From positions 150,807,663 through 150,871,662 of the forward strand of contig NC_030680.2 in the NCBI RefSeq assembly GCF_000004195.4: a stretch of DNA of 64,000 nucleotides, written 5' to 3'. Made by a program: the position numbers and the translations under genes. Numbering within the stretch: position 1 is the first letter of the stretch; each line of letters starts with the position of its first letter. Below, piece after piece: positions 45,666-57,291 of the stretch. The DNA is from Xenopus tropicalis (Eukaryota; Chordata; Amphibia; Anura; Pipidae). The notes under the pieces were generated by a model, which did no database searches, had not been told where the DNA came from, and was given only the letters and a program-made list of their open reading frames with translations.

Positions 45666-46902
45666 ACCAGGGGCAGGTGTGGGATGGGGGCAGGTGTGGG
45701 ATGGGGGCAGGTGTGGGATGGGGGCAGGTATAGGATGGGGTAGGTGTGGGAGCGGATGGGGGCAGGTGTGTGCGAGTGGGTAGGTATAGAGGGGCAGGGA
45801 TAGGATGGGGCAGGTGTGGGATGGGGCAGGGATAGGATGGGGCAGGTGTGGGATGGGGCAGGTATAGGAGGGCAGGTGTGGGATGGGGTAGGTATAGAGG
45901 GGCAGGGGTAGGTATAGAGGGGCAGGTGTGGGATGGGGCAGGGATAGGATGGGGCAGGGATGGGATGGGGTAGGTATAGAGGGGCAGGGATGGGATGGGG
46001 TAGGTATAGGAGGGCAGGTGTGGGATGGGGCAGGGATAGGATGGGGCAGGTGTGGGATGGGGCAGGGATAGGATGGGGCAGGTGTGGGATGGGGCAGGGA
46101 TGGGATGGGGTAGGTATAGGAGGGCAGGTGTGGGATGGGGTAGGTATAGGAGGGCAGGTGTGGGATGGGGTAGGTATAGGAGGGCAGTTGTGGGATGGGG
46201 TAGGTATAGGAGGGCAGTTGTGGGATGGGGTAGGTATAGGAGGGCAGTTGTGGGATGGGGGTAGGTATAGAGGGGCAGGGATAGGATGGGGTAGGTGTGG
46301 GATGGGGTAGGTATAGAGGGGCAGGGATAGGATGGGGCAGGTGTGGGATGGGGTAGGTATAGAGGGGCAGGGATAGGATGGGGCAGGGATAGGATGGGGC
46401 AGGTGTGGGATGGGGCAGGTGTGGGATGGGGTAGGTGTGGGATGGGGTAGGTATAGAGGGGCAGGGATAGGATGGGGCAGGTGTGGGATGGGGTAGGTAT
46501 AGGAGGGCAGGTGTGGGATGGGGTAGGTATAGGAGGGCAGTTGTGGGATGGGGTAGGTATAGAGGGGCAGGGATAGGATGGGGCAGGTGTGGGATGGGGT
46601 AGGTATAGGAGGGCAGGTGTGGGATGGGGTAGGTATAGGAGGGCAGTTGTGGGATGGGGTAGGTATAGAGGGGCAGGGATAGGATGGGGCAGGTGTGGGA
46701 TGGGGTAGGTATAGGAGGGCAGGTGTGGGATGGGGTAGGTATAGGAGGGCAGTTGTGGGATGGGGTAGGTATAGAGGGGCAGGGATAGGATGGGGCAGGT
46801 GTGGGATGGGGCAGGTGTGGGATGGGGCAGGTGTGGGATGGGGTAGGTATAGAGGGGCAGGGATAGGATGGGGCAGGTGTGGGATGGGGTAGGTGTGGGA
46901 TC
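45666..46902. repeat. G-rich minisatellite, 15-16 bp basic unit, 46/62-bp higher-order units
   Basis: Built from GGTGTGGGATGGGGCA, GGGATAGGATGGGGCA and GGTATAGAGGGGCA modules in varying order. Longer blocks recur (for example around 46440-46560, 46560-46680 and 46680-46790, about 120 bp apart). The minus strand reads as Pro/Thr/Ser/His-rich open frames of over 480 codons, which are artefacts of a stop-free repeat. Closely spaced GGG and GGGG tracts give many possible quadruplexes on the + strand. Confidence 0.95.
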
Positions 46903-47163
46903 CTCCGCAGATTTAGCTCGGGGCACAGACACTCCCTTACTTGCCCCACACAGGGGGAATCGCTGCCAATATTTCACTTAAAGCCGATTGTTTAAAGAAA
47001 GGCTCTGGCCCTATGGGTGGGAGCAGCCACTTGTGTGGAAGGTGAGGCTGCGCAATGGGAGGGGCTGGGCCTTATTTATAATTATCTGCAGGAATGTCTG
47101 GGAAACACTTCAAAGAGCGGAATCTCACCCCTGTGTCTCCGGTTATTCAGCCCCTTCTGCTTT
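46903..47163 (+). other. Short unique spacer
   Basis: Unique sequence between the G-rich array and the MITE. Nothing recognisable. Confidence 0.4.
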
Positions 47164-48067
47164 TTAAAGGGGAACTTTGCCTAAAAATAGAAAATCTAAT
47201 TCTACAGCTTCCCTGTATCCATTCATTCCTCATTCTCCCTTCCCTGCACTGCTGGTTCTGACTCCTGATACAACTCCCCAATACCCATTCATTCCTCATT
47301 CTCACTGGGTTTATAGTTATGTGTAACTGTCACTGTGTCTGTCCCTTTCCCTTCCCTGCACTGCTGGTTCTGACTCCTGATACAACTCCCCAATACCCAT
47401 TCATTCCTCATTCTCACTGGGTTTATAGTTATGTGTAACTGTCACTGTGTCTGTCCCTTTCCCTTCCCTGCACTGCTGGTTCTGACTCCTGATACAACTC
47501 CCCAATATCCATTCATTCCTCATTCTCACTGGGTTTATAGTTATGTGTAACTGTCACTGTGTCTGTCCCTTTCCCTTCCCTGCACTGCTGGTTCTGACTC
47601 CTGATACAACTCCCCAATATCCATTCATTCCTCATTCTCACTGGGTTTATAGTTATGTGTAACTGTCACTGTGTCTGTCCCTTCCCTTCCCTGCACTGCT
47701 GGTTCTGACTCCTGATACAACTCCCCAATACCCATTCATTCCTCATTCTCACTGGGTTTATAGTTATGTGTAACTGTCACTGTGTCTGTCCCTTTCCCTT
47801 CCCTGCACTGCTGGTTCTGACTCCTGATACAACTCCCCAATATCCATTTATTCCTCATTCTCACTGGGTTTAATGTAATTGCTGTTGAAATCAGGGTGTG
47901 TTTATACACTCTGCACTGCTGGTTCTGACTCCTGAAACCATGTAGTAGAAGCCGGCTGATTGACGGACCTGGGGGAGAACTGATTGAGTTGTGTTGGCAG
48001 TTGCTGTTGCAGGATTTGGGGGAAATTGAATAAACACTGTCAATGAATCTCAAATCTGCCCCTTTAA
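47164..48067 (-). mobile_element. TTAA-flanked MITE containing a 112-bp satellite array (array B)
   Basis: Begins TTAAAGGGGAACTTTGCC at 47164 and ends GCCCCTTTAA at 48067, so the ends are inverted TTAAAGGGG words with TTAA at both borders, as in the Xenopus T2/Kolobok-like group. Between 47215 and 47940 lie about 6.5 copies of the 112-bp satellite, inverted relative to arrays A, C and D. The right 120 bp (GAAGCCGGCTGATTGACGG, GTGTTGGCAGTTGCTGTTGC) is unique element sequence. No transposase. Confidence 0.8.
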
Positions 48068-48479
48068 CAAATACCCCAGCTGTTTAATTGCACCATAAGC
48101 CCCTGAGTCTCCTAATTAACAGTGACCTTGCTGGACTGGCCAATGTGGCAGAAGGGGGGGGGGGGGTCATTGTGTCTAATTTATACCCCCCCCACCCAGT
48201 GTCCCTTTATTCACTTTAATTACCCGCCTGTTGCACAGTGTGTGGGTAATTGGCTGCTGCTGGGGCTCATTACATGGGGGGGGGGGGGGATTTGTGGCCC
48301 AACAAGAGTAAATCCCATTAACTGAACAGGGACTTCTGACCCCTCCATTGTTAGTGGGGCACTTGGCTCTGTAGCTGAACCGCAGGGGGGGGGGTCACAA
48401 AAATTGATTGGCTTATCTGCCCTTATTGTCACTCTGGGGGCCATAGTGGGTCAGTGTGTGAGTCCCAGGCTGCATGGGC
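48068..48479 (+). other. Intron 1 spacer with G and C tracts
   Basis: Unique sequence with G runs at 48156-48166, 48277-48288 and 48386-48394. No gene seen. Confidence 0.45.
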
Positions 48480-49285
48480 CCAGTTAGTGCATGGGGGGGG
48501 CACAGTTAGTGCATATGGGGGGGGGGGCTAAAGTGGGTCAGTGTGTGAGTCCCAGGCTGTATGGGCCCAGTTAATGCATGGGGGAGGGCACAGTTAGTGC
48601 ATATTGGGGGGGGGGGGGGGGGGGGGGGGGGGCTATAGTGGGTCAGTGTGTGAGTCTCAGGCTGTATGGGCACAGTTAGTGCATGGGGGGGGGGCACAGT
48701 TAGTGCATATGGGGGGGGGGCTAAAGTGGGTCAGTGTGTGAGTCCCAGGCTGTATGGGCCCAGTTAATGCATGGGGGGGGGCACAGTTAGTGCATATTGG
48801 GGGGGGGGCTATAGTGGGTCAGTGTGTGAGTCCCAGGCTGTATGGGCACAGTTAGTGCATGGGGGGGGAGGGGCACAGTTAGTGCATGGGGGGGGCTATA
48901 GTGGGTCAGTGTGCGAGTCTCAGGCTGTATGGGCACAGTTAGTGCATGGGGGGGGCACAGTTAGTGCATGGGGGGGGGCTATAGTGGGTGAGTGTGTGAG
49001 TCCCAGGCTGTATGGGCACAGTTAGTGCATGGGGGGGGCACAGTTAGTGCATGGGGGGGGCACAGTTAGTGCATGGGGGGGGGGCTATAATGGGTCAGTG
49101 TGCGAGTCTCAGGCTGTATGGGCACAGTTAGTGCATGGGGGGGGCACAGTTAGTGCATGGGGGGGGCACAGTTAGTGCATGGGGGGGGCACAGTTAGTGC
49201 ATGGGGGGGGCACAGTTAGTGCATGGGGGGGGCACAGTTAGTGCATGGGGGGGGCTATAGTGGGTGAGTGTGTGAGTCCCAGGCC
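48480..49285. repeat. G-rich composite minisatellite
   Basis: Alternates a short module, GCACAGTTAGTGCATG plus G6-G12, with a longer module carrying CTATAGTGGGTCAGTGTGTG and AGTCCCAGGCTGTATGGG. A run of 27 consecutive G lies at 48606-48632. The short module is amplified six times in a row near 49130-49250. Homopolymer lengths are likely to be unstable and prone to assembly error. Confidence 0.93.
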
Positions 49286-50071
49286 TCCCTGTAGGCTGAG
49301 TGAATGGGGGGCTTGTGTATGTGAAGGAGGGGCTGGAACTCCAGTAACTGAGCAGCTGCTTGAGACCCGCCCCTCCCCCATCACAGGCCTCTGTGTGTGT
49401 GTGTAGCCCCCCCACCCAGTCTGGCTACTCCCCCCCCCCCCCCCCCCCCCCCAGTCTGGCTACTCCCCCCCCCGGGATTCCTTCCCCTCCTGTCAGTCCC
49501 TGCAGCCTACAGAGTCTCAGTGTATAAGGGAATCCTGTAGCCTGGGAGCTCTCGTGCAATCGGAGTGTAAGCTCCTGTGAATGGCGCTAACGCCGGCCCT
49601 AACCCCCCCCCTTGTGCCCCCCCCGGGGATGAATGGCCGGTTCTGTATAAACAGATTATAGCTTTGGGCCGCTGCCCGGCTCACTGTCAGACCCACTCCG
49701 GCCTCTCCTATTGGCTCCTGCCTGAGCCTCATTTCCCAGGGGTTTCCCTGCCAGAATGTCGGTTGCGATTAAGTATAAATTTCAATTCCGAAACAGGAAG
49801 TGATGAGTGCAATGGAAACTGCATCCCCCGCCTGGCAAAACATTGACTTCCTGATATTGTGTGAGAGTCAGAATATGCACTGTGCGTGTTGTGCGACTCA
49901 TGAACAGTAATAGTCAGGCCTTTCCCTATGGAGCAGCATTGAGTACATACGGCATGTTTCACACTTGGGGCTGTGAATTCTAACAGAAAGGTGTGAACTT
50001 TACTGCCCTCGGTCTCTTGTGGGTCCCACCCTGGTGTCAGTATCTCATGTCTCATATGGGCAGGTACCCGT
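49286..50071 (+). other. Intron 1 segment with poly-C duplication
   Basis: A CCCAGTCTGGCTACTCCCC word is repeated around 49410-49470, separated by a run of 23 C (49430-49452). A (GT)n of about 12 bases is at 49392-49403. The rest, 49500-50071, is unique, with no supported gene. Confidence 0.55.
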
Positions 50072-50578
50072 CTCTGTACTGAGGGGCCAGTTCAGCAGGA
50101 ACAGCCCCCTAAGTTTCCTCATAGCCTGTACAGAGAGATACCATAAAACTATGGCACATAGGGATTCCCCTGTACTAAGCACAATTCAGCAGGAACAGCC
50201 CCCTAAGTTTGCCCATAGCCTGTACAGAGAGATACCATAAAACTATGGCACATAGGGATTCCCCTGTACTACGCACAATTCAGCAGGAACAGCCCCCTAA
50301 GTTTGCTCATAGCCTTTATAGAGAGATACCATAAAACTATGGCACATAGGGATTCCCCTGTACTAAGCACAATTCAGCAGGAACAGCCCCCTAAGTTTGC
50401 TCATAGCCTGTACAGAGAGATACCATAAAACTATGGCACATAGGGATTCCCCTGTACTAAGCACAATTCAGCAGGAACAGCCCCCTAAGTTTCCTCATAG
50501 CCTGTACAGAGAGATACCATAAAACTATGGCACATAGGGATTCCCCTGTACTAAGCACAATTCAGCAGGAACAGCCTC
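50072..50578 (+). repeat. Minisatellite, 94-bp unit, about 5-6 copies
   Basis: Units run CAGCAGGAACAGCCCCCTAA, GTTTGC(T/C)CATAGCCTGTACAG, AGAGATACCATAAAACTATG, GCACATAGGGATTCCCC and TGTACTAAGCACAATT. The same unit in the same orientation forms a second array at 56326-56690. Confidence 0.96.
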
Positions 50579-50867
50579 TTACTCAGGCCTGACTCACATG
50601 GTATCTGACCCCAAACTTGCTTTTTGAGATTGTAGCAATTTGTTGAGATTTGTGCAAAGAGAAAGGTCTTGTCCTCTTGGAGGACACGGTGAGATGGTTA
50701 CTTGGTTATTGCCAAATGGCCCTGATGTTTATAGAAAACACAGTGTTGATTTAATCTGGGGCCCCCAGTCCTGTCATACAGAGCAGAAAGCAAACATTGT
50801 AAAGGATTAACCCTTTCAGGCCCTGCACTTATTTAGCTGGGGATAATGAAGGTATAATGTCACTGCA
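50579..50867 (+). other. Short unique spacer
   Basis: Unique sequence between the 94-bp array and array C of the 112-bp satellite. No gene seen. Confidence 0.4.
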
Positions 50868-52140
50868 GACACATAACTATAAACCCAGTGAGAATGAGGG
50901 ATGAATGGATATTGGGGAGTTGTATCAGGAGTCAGAACCAGCAGTGCAGGGAAGGGAAAGGGACAGACACAGTGACAGTTACACATAACTATAAACCCAG
51001 TGAGAATGAGGAATGAATGGGTATTGGGGAGTTGTATCAGGAGTCAGAACCAGCAGTGCAGGGAAGGGAAAGGGACAGACACAGTGACAGTTACACATAA
51101 CTATAAACCCAGTGAGAATGAGGAATGAATGGATATTGGGGAGTTGTATCAGGAGTCAGAACCAGCAGTGCAGGGAAGGGAAAGGGACAGACACAGTGAC
51201 AGTTACACATAACTATAAACCCAGTGAGAATGAGGGATGAATGGATATTGGGGAGTTGTATCAGGAGTCAGAACCAGCAGTGCAGGGAAGGGAAAGGGAC
51301 AGACACAGTGACAGTTACACATAACTATAAACCCAGTGAGAATGAGGGATGAATGGGTATTGGGGAGTTGTATCAGGAGTCAGAACCAGCAGTGCAGGAA
51401 GGGAAAGGGACAGACACAGTGACAGTTACACATAACTATAAACCCAGTGAGAATGAGGAATGAATGGGTATTGGGGAGTTGTATCAGGAGTCAGAACCAG
51501 CAGTGCAGGGAAGGGAAAGGGACAGACACAGTGACAGTTACACATAACTATAAACCCAGTGAGAATGAGGAATGAATGGATATTGGGGAGTTGTATCAGG
51601 AGTCAGAACCAGCAGTGCAGGGAAGGGAAAGGGACAGACACAGTGACAGTTACACATAACTATAAACCCAGTGAGAATGAGGAATGAATGGATATTGGGG
51701 AGTTGTATCAGGAGTCAGAACCAGCAGTGCAGGGAAGGGAAAGGGACAGACACAGTGACAGTTACACATAACTATAAACCCAGTGAGAATGAGGAATGAA
51801 TGGATATTGGGGAGTTGTATCAGGAGTCAGAACCAGCAGTGCAGGGAAGGGAAAGGGACAGACACAGTGACAGTTACACATAACTATAAACCCAGTGAGA
51901 ATGAGGGATGAATGGATATTGAGGAGTTGTATCAGGAGTCAGAACCAGCAGTGCAGGGAAGGGATAGGGACAGACACAGTGACAGTTACACATAACTATA
52001 AACCCAGTGAGAATGAGGAATGAATGGATATTGGGGAGTTGTATCAGGAGTCAGAACCAGCAGTGCAGGGAAGGGAAAGGGACAGACACAGTGACAGTTA
52101 CACATAACTATAAACCCAGTTGGGTAGAGTTCCCCTTTAA
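50868..52140 (+). repeat. 112-bp satellite, array C, about 11 copies, with one MITE terminus
   Basis: Same unit and orientation as array A. The right edge runs from ATAAACCCAGT into TGGGTAGAGTTCCCCTTTAA with TTAA at 52137-52140, which resembles the TTAAAGGGGAACT end of the MITE at 47164. The opposite terminus is not found at the left edge, so this is probably a MITE-borne array that lost one end. Confidence 0.95.
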
Positions 52141-52477
52141 GTTTTGCCCCGGTATCTGCGCTGACCTCTGACCTGTAAGGGGATTACCAGGCTCCCAGGC
52201 AGGGCTCAGTAATCAGACTATAAATAGGCCGGAGCCAGGCTGCTGGGTCACATGACTTGGGCTCCTTCCCTTTCGCAGAGTTAAATCTGAGCGCGGCGCG
52301 AGGAAACGCTCTCTTCCTGTTGTACTGCCCTATGGGGCCCTGTTAGTCCTACGGGCTGCGGGGGCCACAGTGTAGTTGCTTTACGTCTGCCCGGAACATT
52401 CCTCCCAGGAGTGGGAGCTGCCATGTTGGATTAGTATGAAGGTTTAGCTTCTTTGGTGCCCAGAATATTTCTTTAGC
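52141..52477 (+). other. Intron 1, unique spacer
   Basis: GC-rich in part (GAGCGCGGCGCGAGG near 52288). No gene seen. Confidence 0.45.
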
Positions 52478-53338
52478 TGTTGTTATTTATATAGCACCAA
52501 CATATTCCACAGCTCAGTACAGAGATTTTACATAATTCCCATCAGTCCCTGCCCCAGTGAGCTTACAATCTAAGGTCCCTATCCCATTCCCATCAGTCCC
52601 TGCCCCAGTGAGCTTACAATCTAAGGTCCCTATCCCATTCCCATCAGTCCCTGCCCCAGTGAGTTTACAATCTAAGGTCCCTATCCCATTCCCATCAGTC
52701 CCTGCCCCAGTGAGCTTACAATCTAAGGTCCCTATCCCATTCCCATCAGTCCCTGCCCCAGTGAGTTTACAATCTAAGGTCCCTATCCCATTCCCATCAG
52801 TCCCTGCCCCAGTGAGCTTACAATCTAAGGTCCCTATCCCATTCCCATCAGTCCCTGCCCCAGTGAGTTTACAATCTAAGGTCCCTATCCCATTCCCATC
52901 AGCCCTTGCCCCAGTGAGCTTACAATCTAAGGTCCCTATCCCATTCCCATCAGCCCCTGCCCCAGTGAGCTTACAATCTAAGGTCCCTATCCCATTCCCA
53001 TCAGCCCCTGCCCCAGTGAGCTTACAATCTAAGGTCCCTATCACATTCCCATCAGCCCCTGCCCCAGTGAGCTTACAATCTAAGGTCCCTATCCCATTCC
53101 CATCAGTCCCTGCCCCAGTGAGCTTACAATCTAAGGTCCCTATCACATTCCCATCAGTCCCTGCCCCAGTGAGCTTACAATCTAAGGTCCCTATCACATT
53201 CCCATCAGTCCCTGCCCCAGTGAGCTTACAATCTAAGGTCCCTATCACATTCCCATCAGCCCCTGCCCCAGTGAGCTTACAATCTAAGGTCCCTATCACA
53301 TTCCCATCAGCCCCTGCCCCAGTGAGCTTACAATCTAG
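52478..53338 (-). repeat. SINE-like repeat with internal 51-bp minisatellite, about 16 copies
   Basis: Starts with GTTATTTATATAGCACCAAC and CATATTCCACAGCTCAGTAC, the minus-strand form of the dispersed repeat at 41365-41482. At 52535 it enters copies of CCCATCAG(T/C)CCCTGCCCCAG, TGAG(C/T)TTACAATCTAAGG and TCCCTATC(C/A)CATT. This is the same 51-bp unit as 32415-33805, inverted. Frames with 17-residue periods on both strands are artefacts. Confidence 0.93.
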
Positions 53339-53993
53339 TCAGCTGACATTCACACACACACACACACACATACACTAGGGTAGGAGGACATGGGAAGGAC
53401 CAACATATTGTATACAGATGTAGACTGTTCCATTACAGGGGATGGGGGGGGGTAATGGCTGGAAATGAGTATAAACGCAGAGGTAATTGCTTTAACCCTC
53501 TCAGTGCTGCGTTAGTGCAGGACCTGTAGGTATTTTATATATAAAAGATGTGTGTGGGGGCCAGTGGGCTGCACTTTGCTGTAGGCTGGGGTGTCGCTGG
53601 CCCTTTAAAGATGTTTGGGGGGTGGATTTCAGCTCTGTGCCAGGATGCCAAGGAGGGGCATTATGGGTAGCGGTACCCTGTGAGTGTGCCCATCTGTGCC
53701 TTTGGGGTAAGGGCAACCGGCATGAATTTTCAAGTATCTGTTACTGGTACTTGTTTGTCTGCCTCCTGATTGGCTGATTGGTCGGTTCCCACTGTGTTTC
53801 TTTGTGCCATTCCGTGTTTGTGTGCAAGCTGAAGGCTGATTGGTCGGTTCCGGCAGTGCCAGTTATTGGGGGGTAATTGGTTCAAGATGCTCCGAGTAAC
53901 GACAGTAACTTTCCCTTTGTATAAAACTTGTGTTTGTTTGGGGCAGTGAGCCACTCGTATGGGATTTATTAACACTTGTTTTCCTCTGTATCC
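53339..53993 (+). other. Intron 1 spacer with (CA)n
   Basis: A (CA)n of about 9 units lies at 53351-53369. The rest is unique. A GGCTGATTGGTCGGTTCC word occurs twice, near 53771 and 53833. No gene seen. Confidence 0.5.
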
Positions 53994-55055
53994 GCCCCCC
54001 CCCCCCCCCCCCAAAGGCTCCATATTAACTGGGTCCTGTGTGGGGGCTCAGATGGCTCTGTTCCGCCCCCCCCCCCAAAGGCTCCATATTAACTGGGTCC
54101 TGTGTGGGGGCTCAGATGGTTCTGTCCCACCCCCCCCCCCCCCAAAGGCTCCATATTAACTGGGTCCTGTGTGGGGGCTCAGATGGTTCTGTCCCACCCC
54201 CCTAAAGGCTCCATATTAACTGGGTCCTGTGTGGGGGCTCAGATGGCTCTGTTCCGCCCCCCCCCCAAAGGCTTCATATTAACTGGGTCCTGTGTGGGGG
54301 CTCAGATGGTTCTGTCCCACCCCCCCCCCCCCCAAAGGCTCCATATTAACTGGGTCCTGTGTGGGGGCTCAGATGGTTCTGTCCCACCCCCCAAAGGCTC
54401 CATATTAACTGGGTCCTGTGTGGGGGCTCAGATGGTTCCGCCCCCCCCCAAAGGCTCCATATTAACTGGGTCCTGTGTGGGGGCTCAGATGGTTCCGCCC
54501 CCCCCCCAAAGGCTCCATATTAACTGGGTCCTGTGTGGGGGCTCAGATGGTTCTGTATCCGCCCCCCCCCCTAAAGGCTCCATATTAACTGGGTCCTGTG
54601 TGGGGGCTCAGATGGTTCTGTTCCACCCCCCAAAGGCTCCATATTAACTGGGTCCTGTGTGGGGGCTCAGATGGTTCTGTTCCGCCCCCCCCCCCAAAGG
54701 CTCCATATTAACTGGGTCCTGTGTGGGGGCTCAGATGGTTCTGTTCCACCCCCCAAAGGCTCGATATTAACTGGGTCCTGTGTGGGGGCTCGGATGGTTC
54801 TGTTCCACCCCCCAAAGGCTCGATATTAACTGGGTCCTGTGTGGGGGCTCAGATGGTTCTGTATCCGCCCCCCCCCCCAAAGGCTCGATATTAACTGGGT
54901 CCTGTGTGGGGGCTCGGATGGTTCTGTTCCACCCCCCAAAGGCTCGATATTAACTGGGTCCTGTGTGGGGGCTCAGATGGTTCTGTTCCGCCCCCCCCCC
55001 CCCAAAGGCTCGATATTAACTGGGTCCTGTGTGGGGGCTCAGATGGTTCTGTTCC
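53994..55055 (+). repeat. Minisatellite, about 52-68 bp unit, 17 copies, variable poly-C
   Basis: Units run AAAGGCT(C/T)CATATTAACTGG, GTCCTGTGTGGGGGCTCAG and ATGGTTCTGTTCCG, followed by C6 to C17. In the later copies CTCCATATT becomes CTCGATATT, so variants are spatially sorted. Unit length varies mainly through the C tract. Confidence 0.96.
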
Positions 55056-55510
55056 GCCATGCTCTGATTCAGTTTTCCACAATGATCTTTATGGAATGTC
55101 TGGGATTAATGCCATGCTCTGAATCCATTTTCTACAGTGATCTTTATGGCATGTCTGGGGTTAATGCCATGCTCTGAATCAGTTTTCCACAGTGATCTTT
55201 ATGGCATGTCTGGGGTTAATGCCATGCTCTGAATCCATTTTCTGCAGTTATCTTTATGGCATGTGTGGGGTTAATGCCATGCTCTGAATCAGTTTTCCAC
55301 AGTGATCTTTATGGCATGTCTGGGGTTAATGCCATGCTCTGAATCCATTTTCTACAGTGATCTTTATGGCATGTCTGGGGTTAATGCCATGCTCTGAATC
55401 CATTTTCTACAGTGATCTTTATGGCATGTCTGGGGTTAATGCCATGCTCTGAATCCATTTTCTACAGTGATCTTTATGGCATGTCTGGGGTTAATGCCAT
55501 GCTTTGAACT
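55056..55510 (+). repeat. Minisatellite, 55-bp unit, about 8 copies
   Basis: Units run GCCATGCTCTGAATCCATTT, TCTACAGTGATCTTTATGGC and ATGTCTGGGGTTAAT. It follows the preceding array directly. Variants alternate between CCATTTTCTAC and CAGTTTTCCAC. Confidence 0.96.
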
Positions 55511-56325
55511 CATTTTTTGCTGTGATCTGTATATAGCCCTTATATACTTTTGAGGCAGTGTTTATGTTGCCCTGAATATTTCCCCCCCCCAGTCCCTAGT
55601 ATGACAGTAGTGTAAGGGTGCTTGGGCAGGTGGGGGGTGGCTGGGGGCACCTTCCACTTATTGGTCGATCTCGGGGCGCATAATCACAAACAAGATAGTC
55701 CGTGTATTTCACTTCCTGGGCTGCAGTTCTCCACCCTCCCTTAATGCCCGTCTCCATGGTAACGGCAGCATCTCCACGTGCCAATCTGGGCGCTGCTTTT
55801 GTTTCAGCTTTGGAGGAATTTATAGAAAAATTAAGTTTATTTTCTGCTGTCGGAGTTCCTATGCCCCCCCCCCCCCATTAATGTGACTGACTGGGGCGAG
55901 TGGAGGTGTCGGCCTGGAGGAGGGGTGATAATTATTTCCCGCTACAGTCTCCACCTCATTGGCTGCCATGGGAGAAGCCCAGGGGTTTGTGGGTATTTTT
56001 AGCCCCCGCTGACTCCCACCTCTGCCCGGCGGCGCCTCCACCCTCACTGAATTTCCTCACGTTAAGTAAATAATATTTGTGTATTTGTAATATTATTGTG
56101 TGAGAGATGCAGGTGGTGTTGCTTCAGCTTCATTATAAATCTCCATTGTTCTCCCTGTGATTGGCTACAGCCCCCTGCCGCCTCTCCATAGCCATCTGCT
56201 CAGTGTCACCTCTCTAACTGCCATCAGGGCTCCTAACCTTCTGCATGGGAAGCCTGGTCTGGGCCCGTTCTACATGCCCAAATATGGAGATAACTGTGCT
56301 GGAAATCCACAATATAACTCCATGT
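55511..56325 (+). other. Intron 1, unique segment
   Basis: Unique sequence with a C14 tract at about 55864-55877. Contains AATAATATTTGTGTATTTG near 56070. No gene seen. Confidence 0.5.
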
Positions 56326-56690
56326 GTCAGGGATTCCCCTGTACTAAGCACAATTCAGCAGGAACAGCCCCCTAAGTTTGCTCATAGCCTGTACAGAGAG
56401 ATACCATAAAACTATGGCACATAGGGATCCCCCTGTACTAAGCACAATTCAGCAGGAACAGCCCCCTAAGTTTGCCCATAGCCTGTACAGAGAGATACCA
56501 TAAAACTAAGGCCCATAGGGATTCCCTGTACTAAGCACAATTCAGCAGGAACAGCCCCCTAAGTTTGCTCATAGCCTGTACAGAGAGATACCATAAAACT
56601 ATGGCACATAGGGATTCCCCTGTACTAAGCACAATTCAGCAGGAACAGCCCCCTAAGTTTGCCCATAGCCTGTACAGAGAGAGAGTGTTA
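56326..56690 (+). repeat. Minisatellite, 94-bp unit, second array, about 4 copies
   Basis: Same unit and orientation as 50072-50578 (CAGCAGGAACAGCCCCCTAA ... AGAGATACCATAAAACTA). Ends in AGAGAGAGTGTTACC. The spacer between the two arrays contains unrelated arrays, so this is either a second insertion of the same source or a segmental copy. Confidence 0.95.
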
Positions 56691-57291
56691 CCATTAGACA
56701 ATATGGGGGGGTGACCCTACTCAGTGGGTGAATGTTGGGCAGTTACAGTGGGTCGGGCTGGGAGAGGCAGTTGCAGGGCAGTGTGTGCCAGGGAGCTGGC
56801 AGTAACCGGAGATGCCAGTGGGTACAAAGCGTCGCTATCTCAGTTCCAAGCTGCCCGGTGCCACCGTTGGGATGAGGGAGTAGCAGACAATGGGCCCCTG
56901 TTCCCGGCGGCGCTGCAGAGAAAGGGCAGTGTGGCGCTTATTAAAGGAATCCCCTTGTCCTGTGTGTCTGGCCGAGTCGCTCGGAGCTGCGGGGAGTCTG
57001 CGGGGAGTTACAGACAATAGATTTGCTGCTACAATGTGTAGAAGTCAGGGTTTCAGTAACACTGAGTGGCAGTTTGTATGTAACGAGTGCAAGGTGTGTG
57101 GGGCATGCAGCCTATGGGAATGGAAAACTGGCTGCAGAGCTTGCAATCTAATACTCTGATTTCAGGGATATATCCGCAGCAAGGAGTGTCAGTGTGCAGC
57201 AGCCTGAACCGCCAGTGCAGAACAATGATTTGCACTTTTGGTTTATTGGGACCAGCAGGAACTTAACCCAGATTTGTGCAAATAAATGGAG
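56691..57291 (+). other. Intron 1, unique segment
   Basis: Unique sequence. A CTTGCAATCTAATACTC word near 57139 resembles the SINE-like repeat and may be a relic. No gene seen. Confidence 0.45.

Noticed and set aside
45435..46977. Two minus-strand Pro/Thr/Ser-rich frames of about 500 codons resembling mucin-like proteins
   Set aside because: Both are readings of the same G-rich 16/46-bp array in different frames; composition comes from the repeat.
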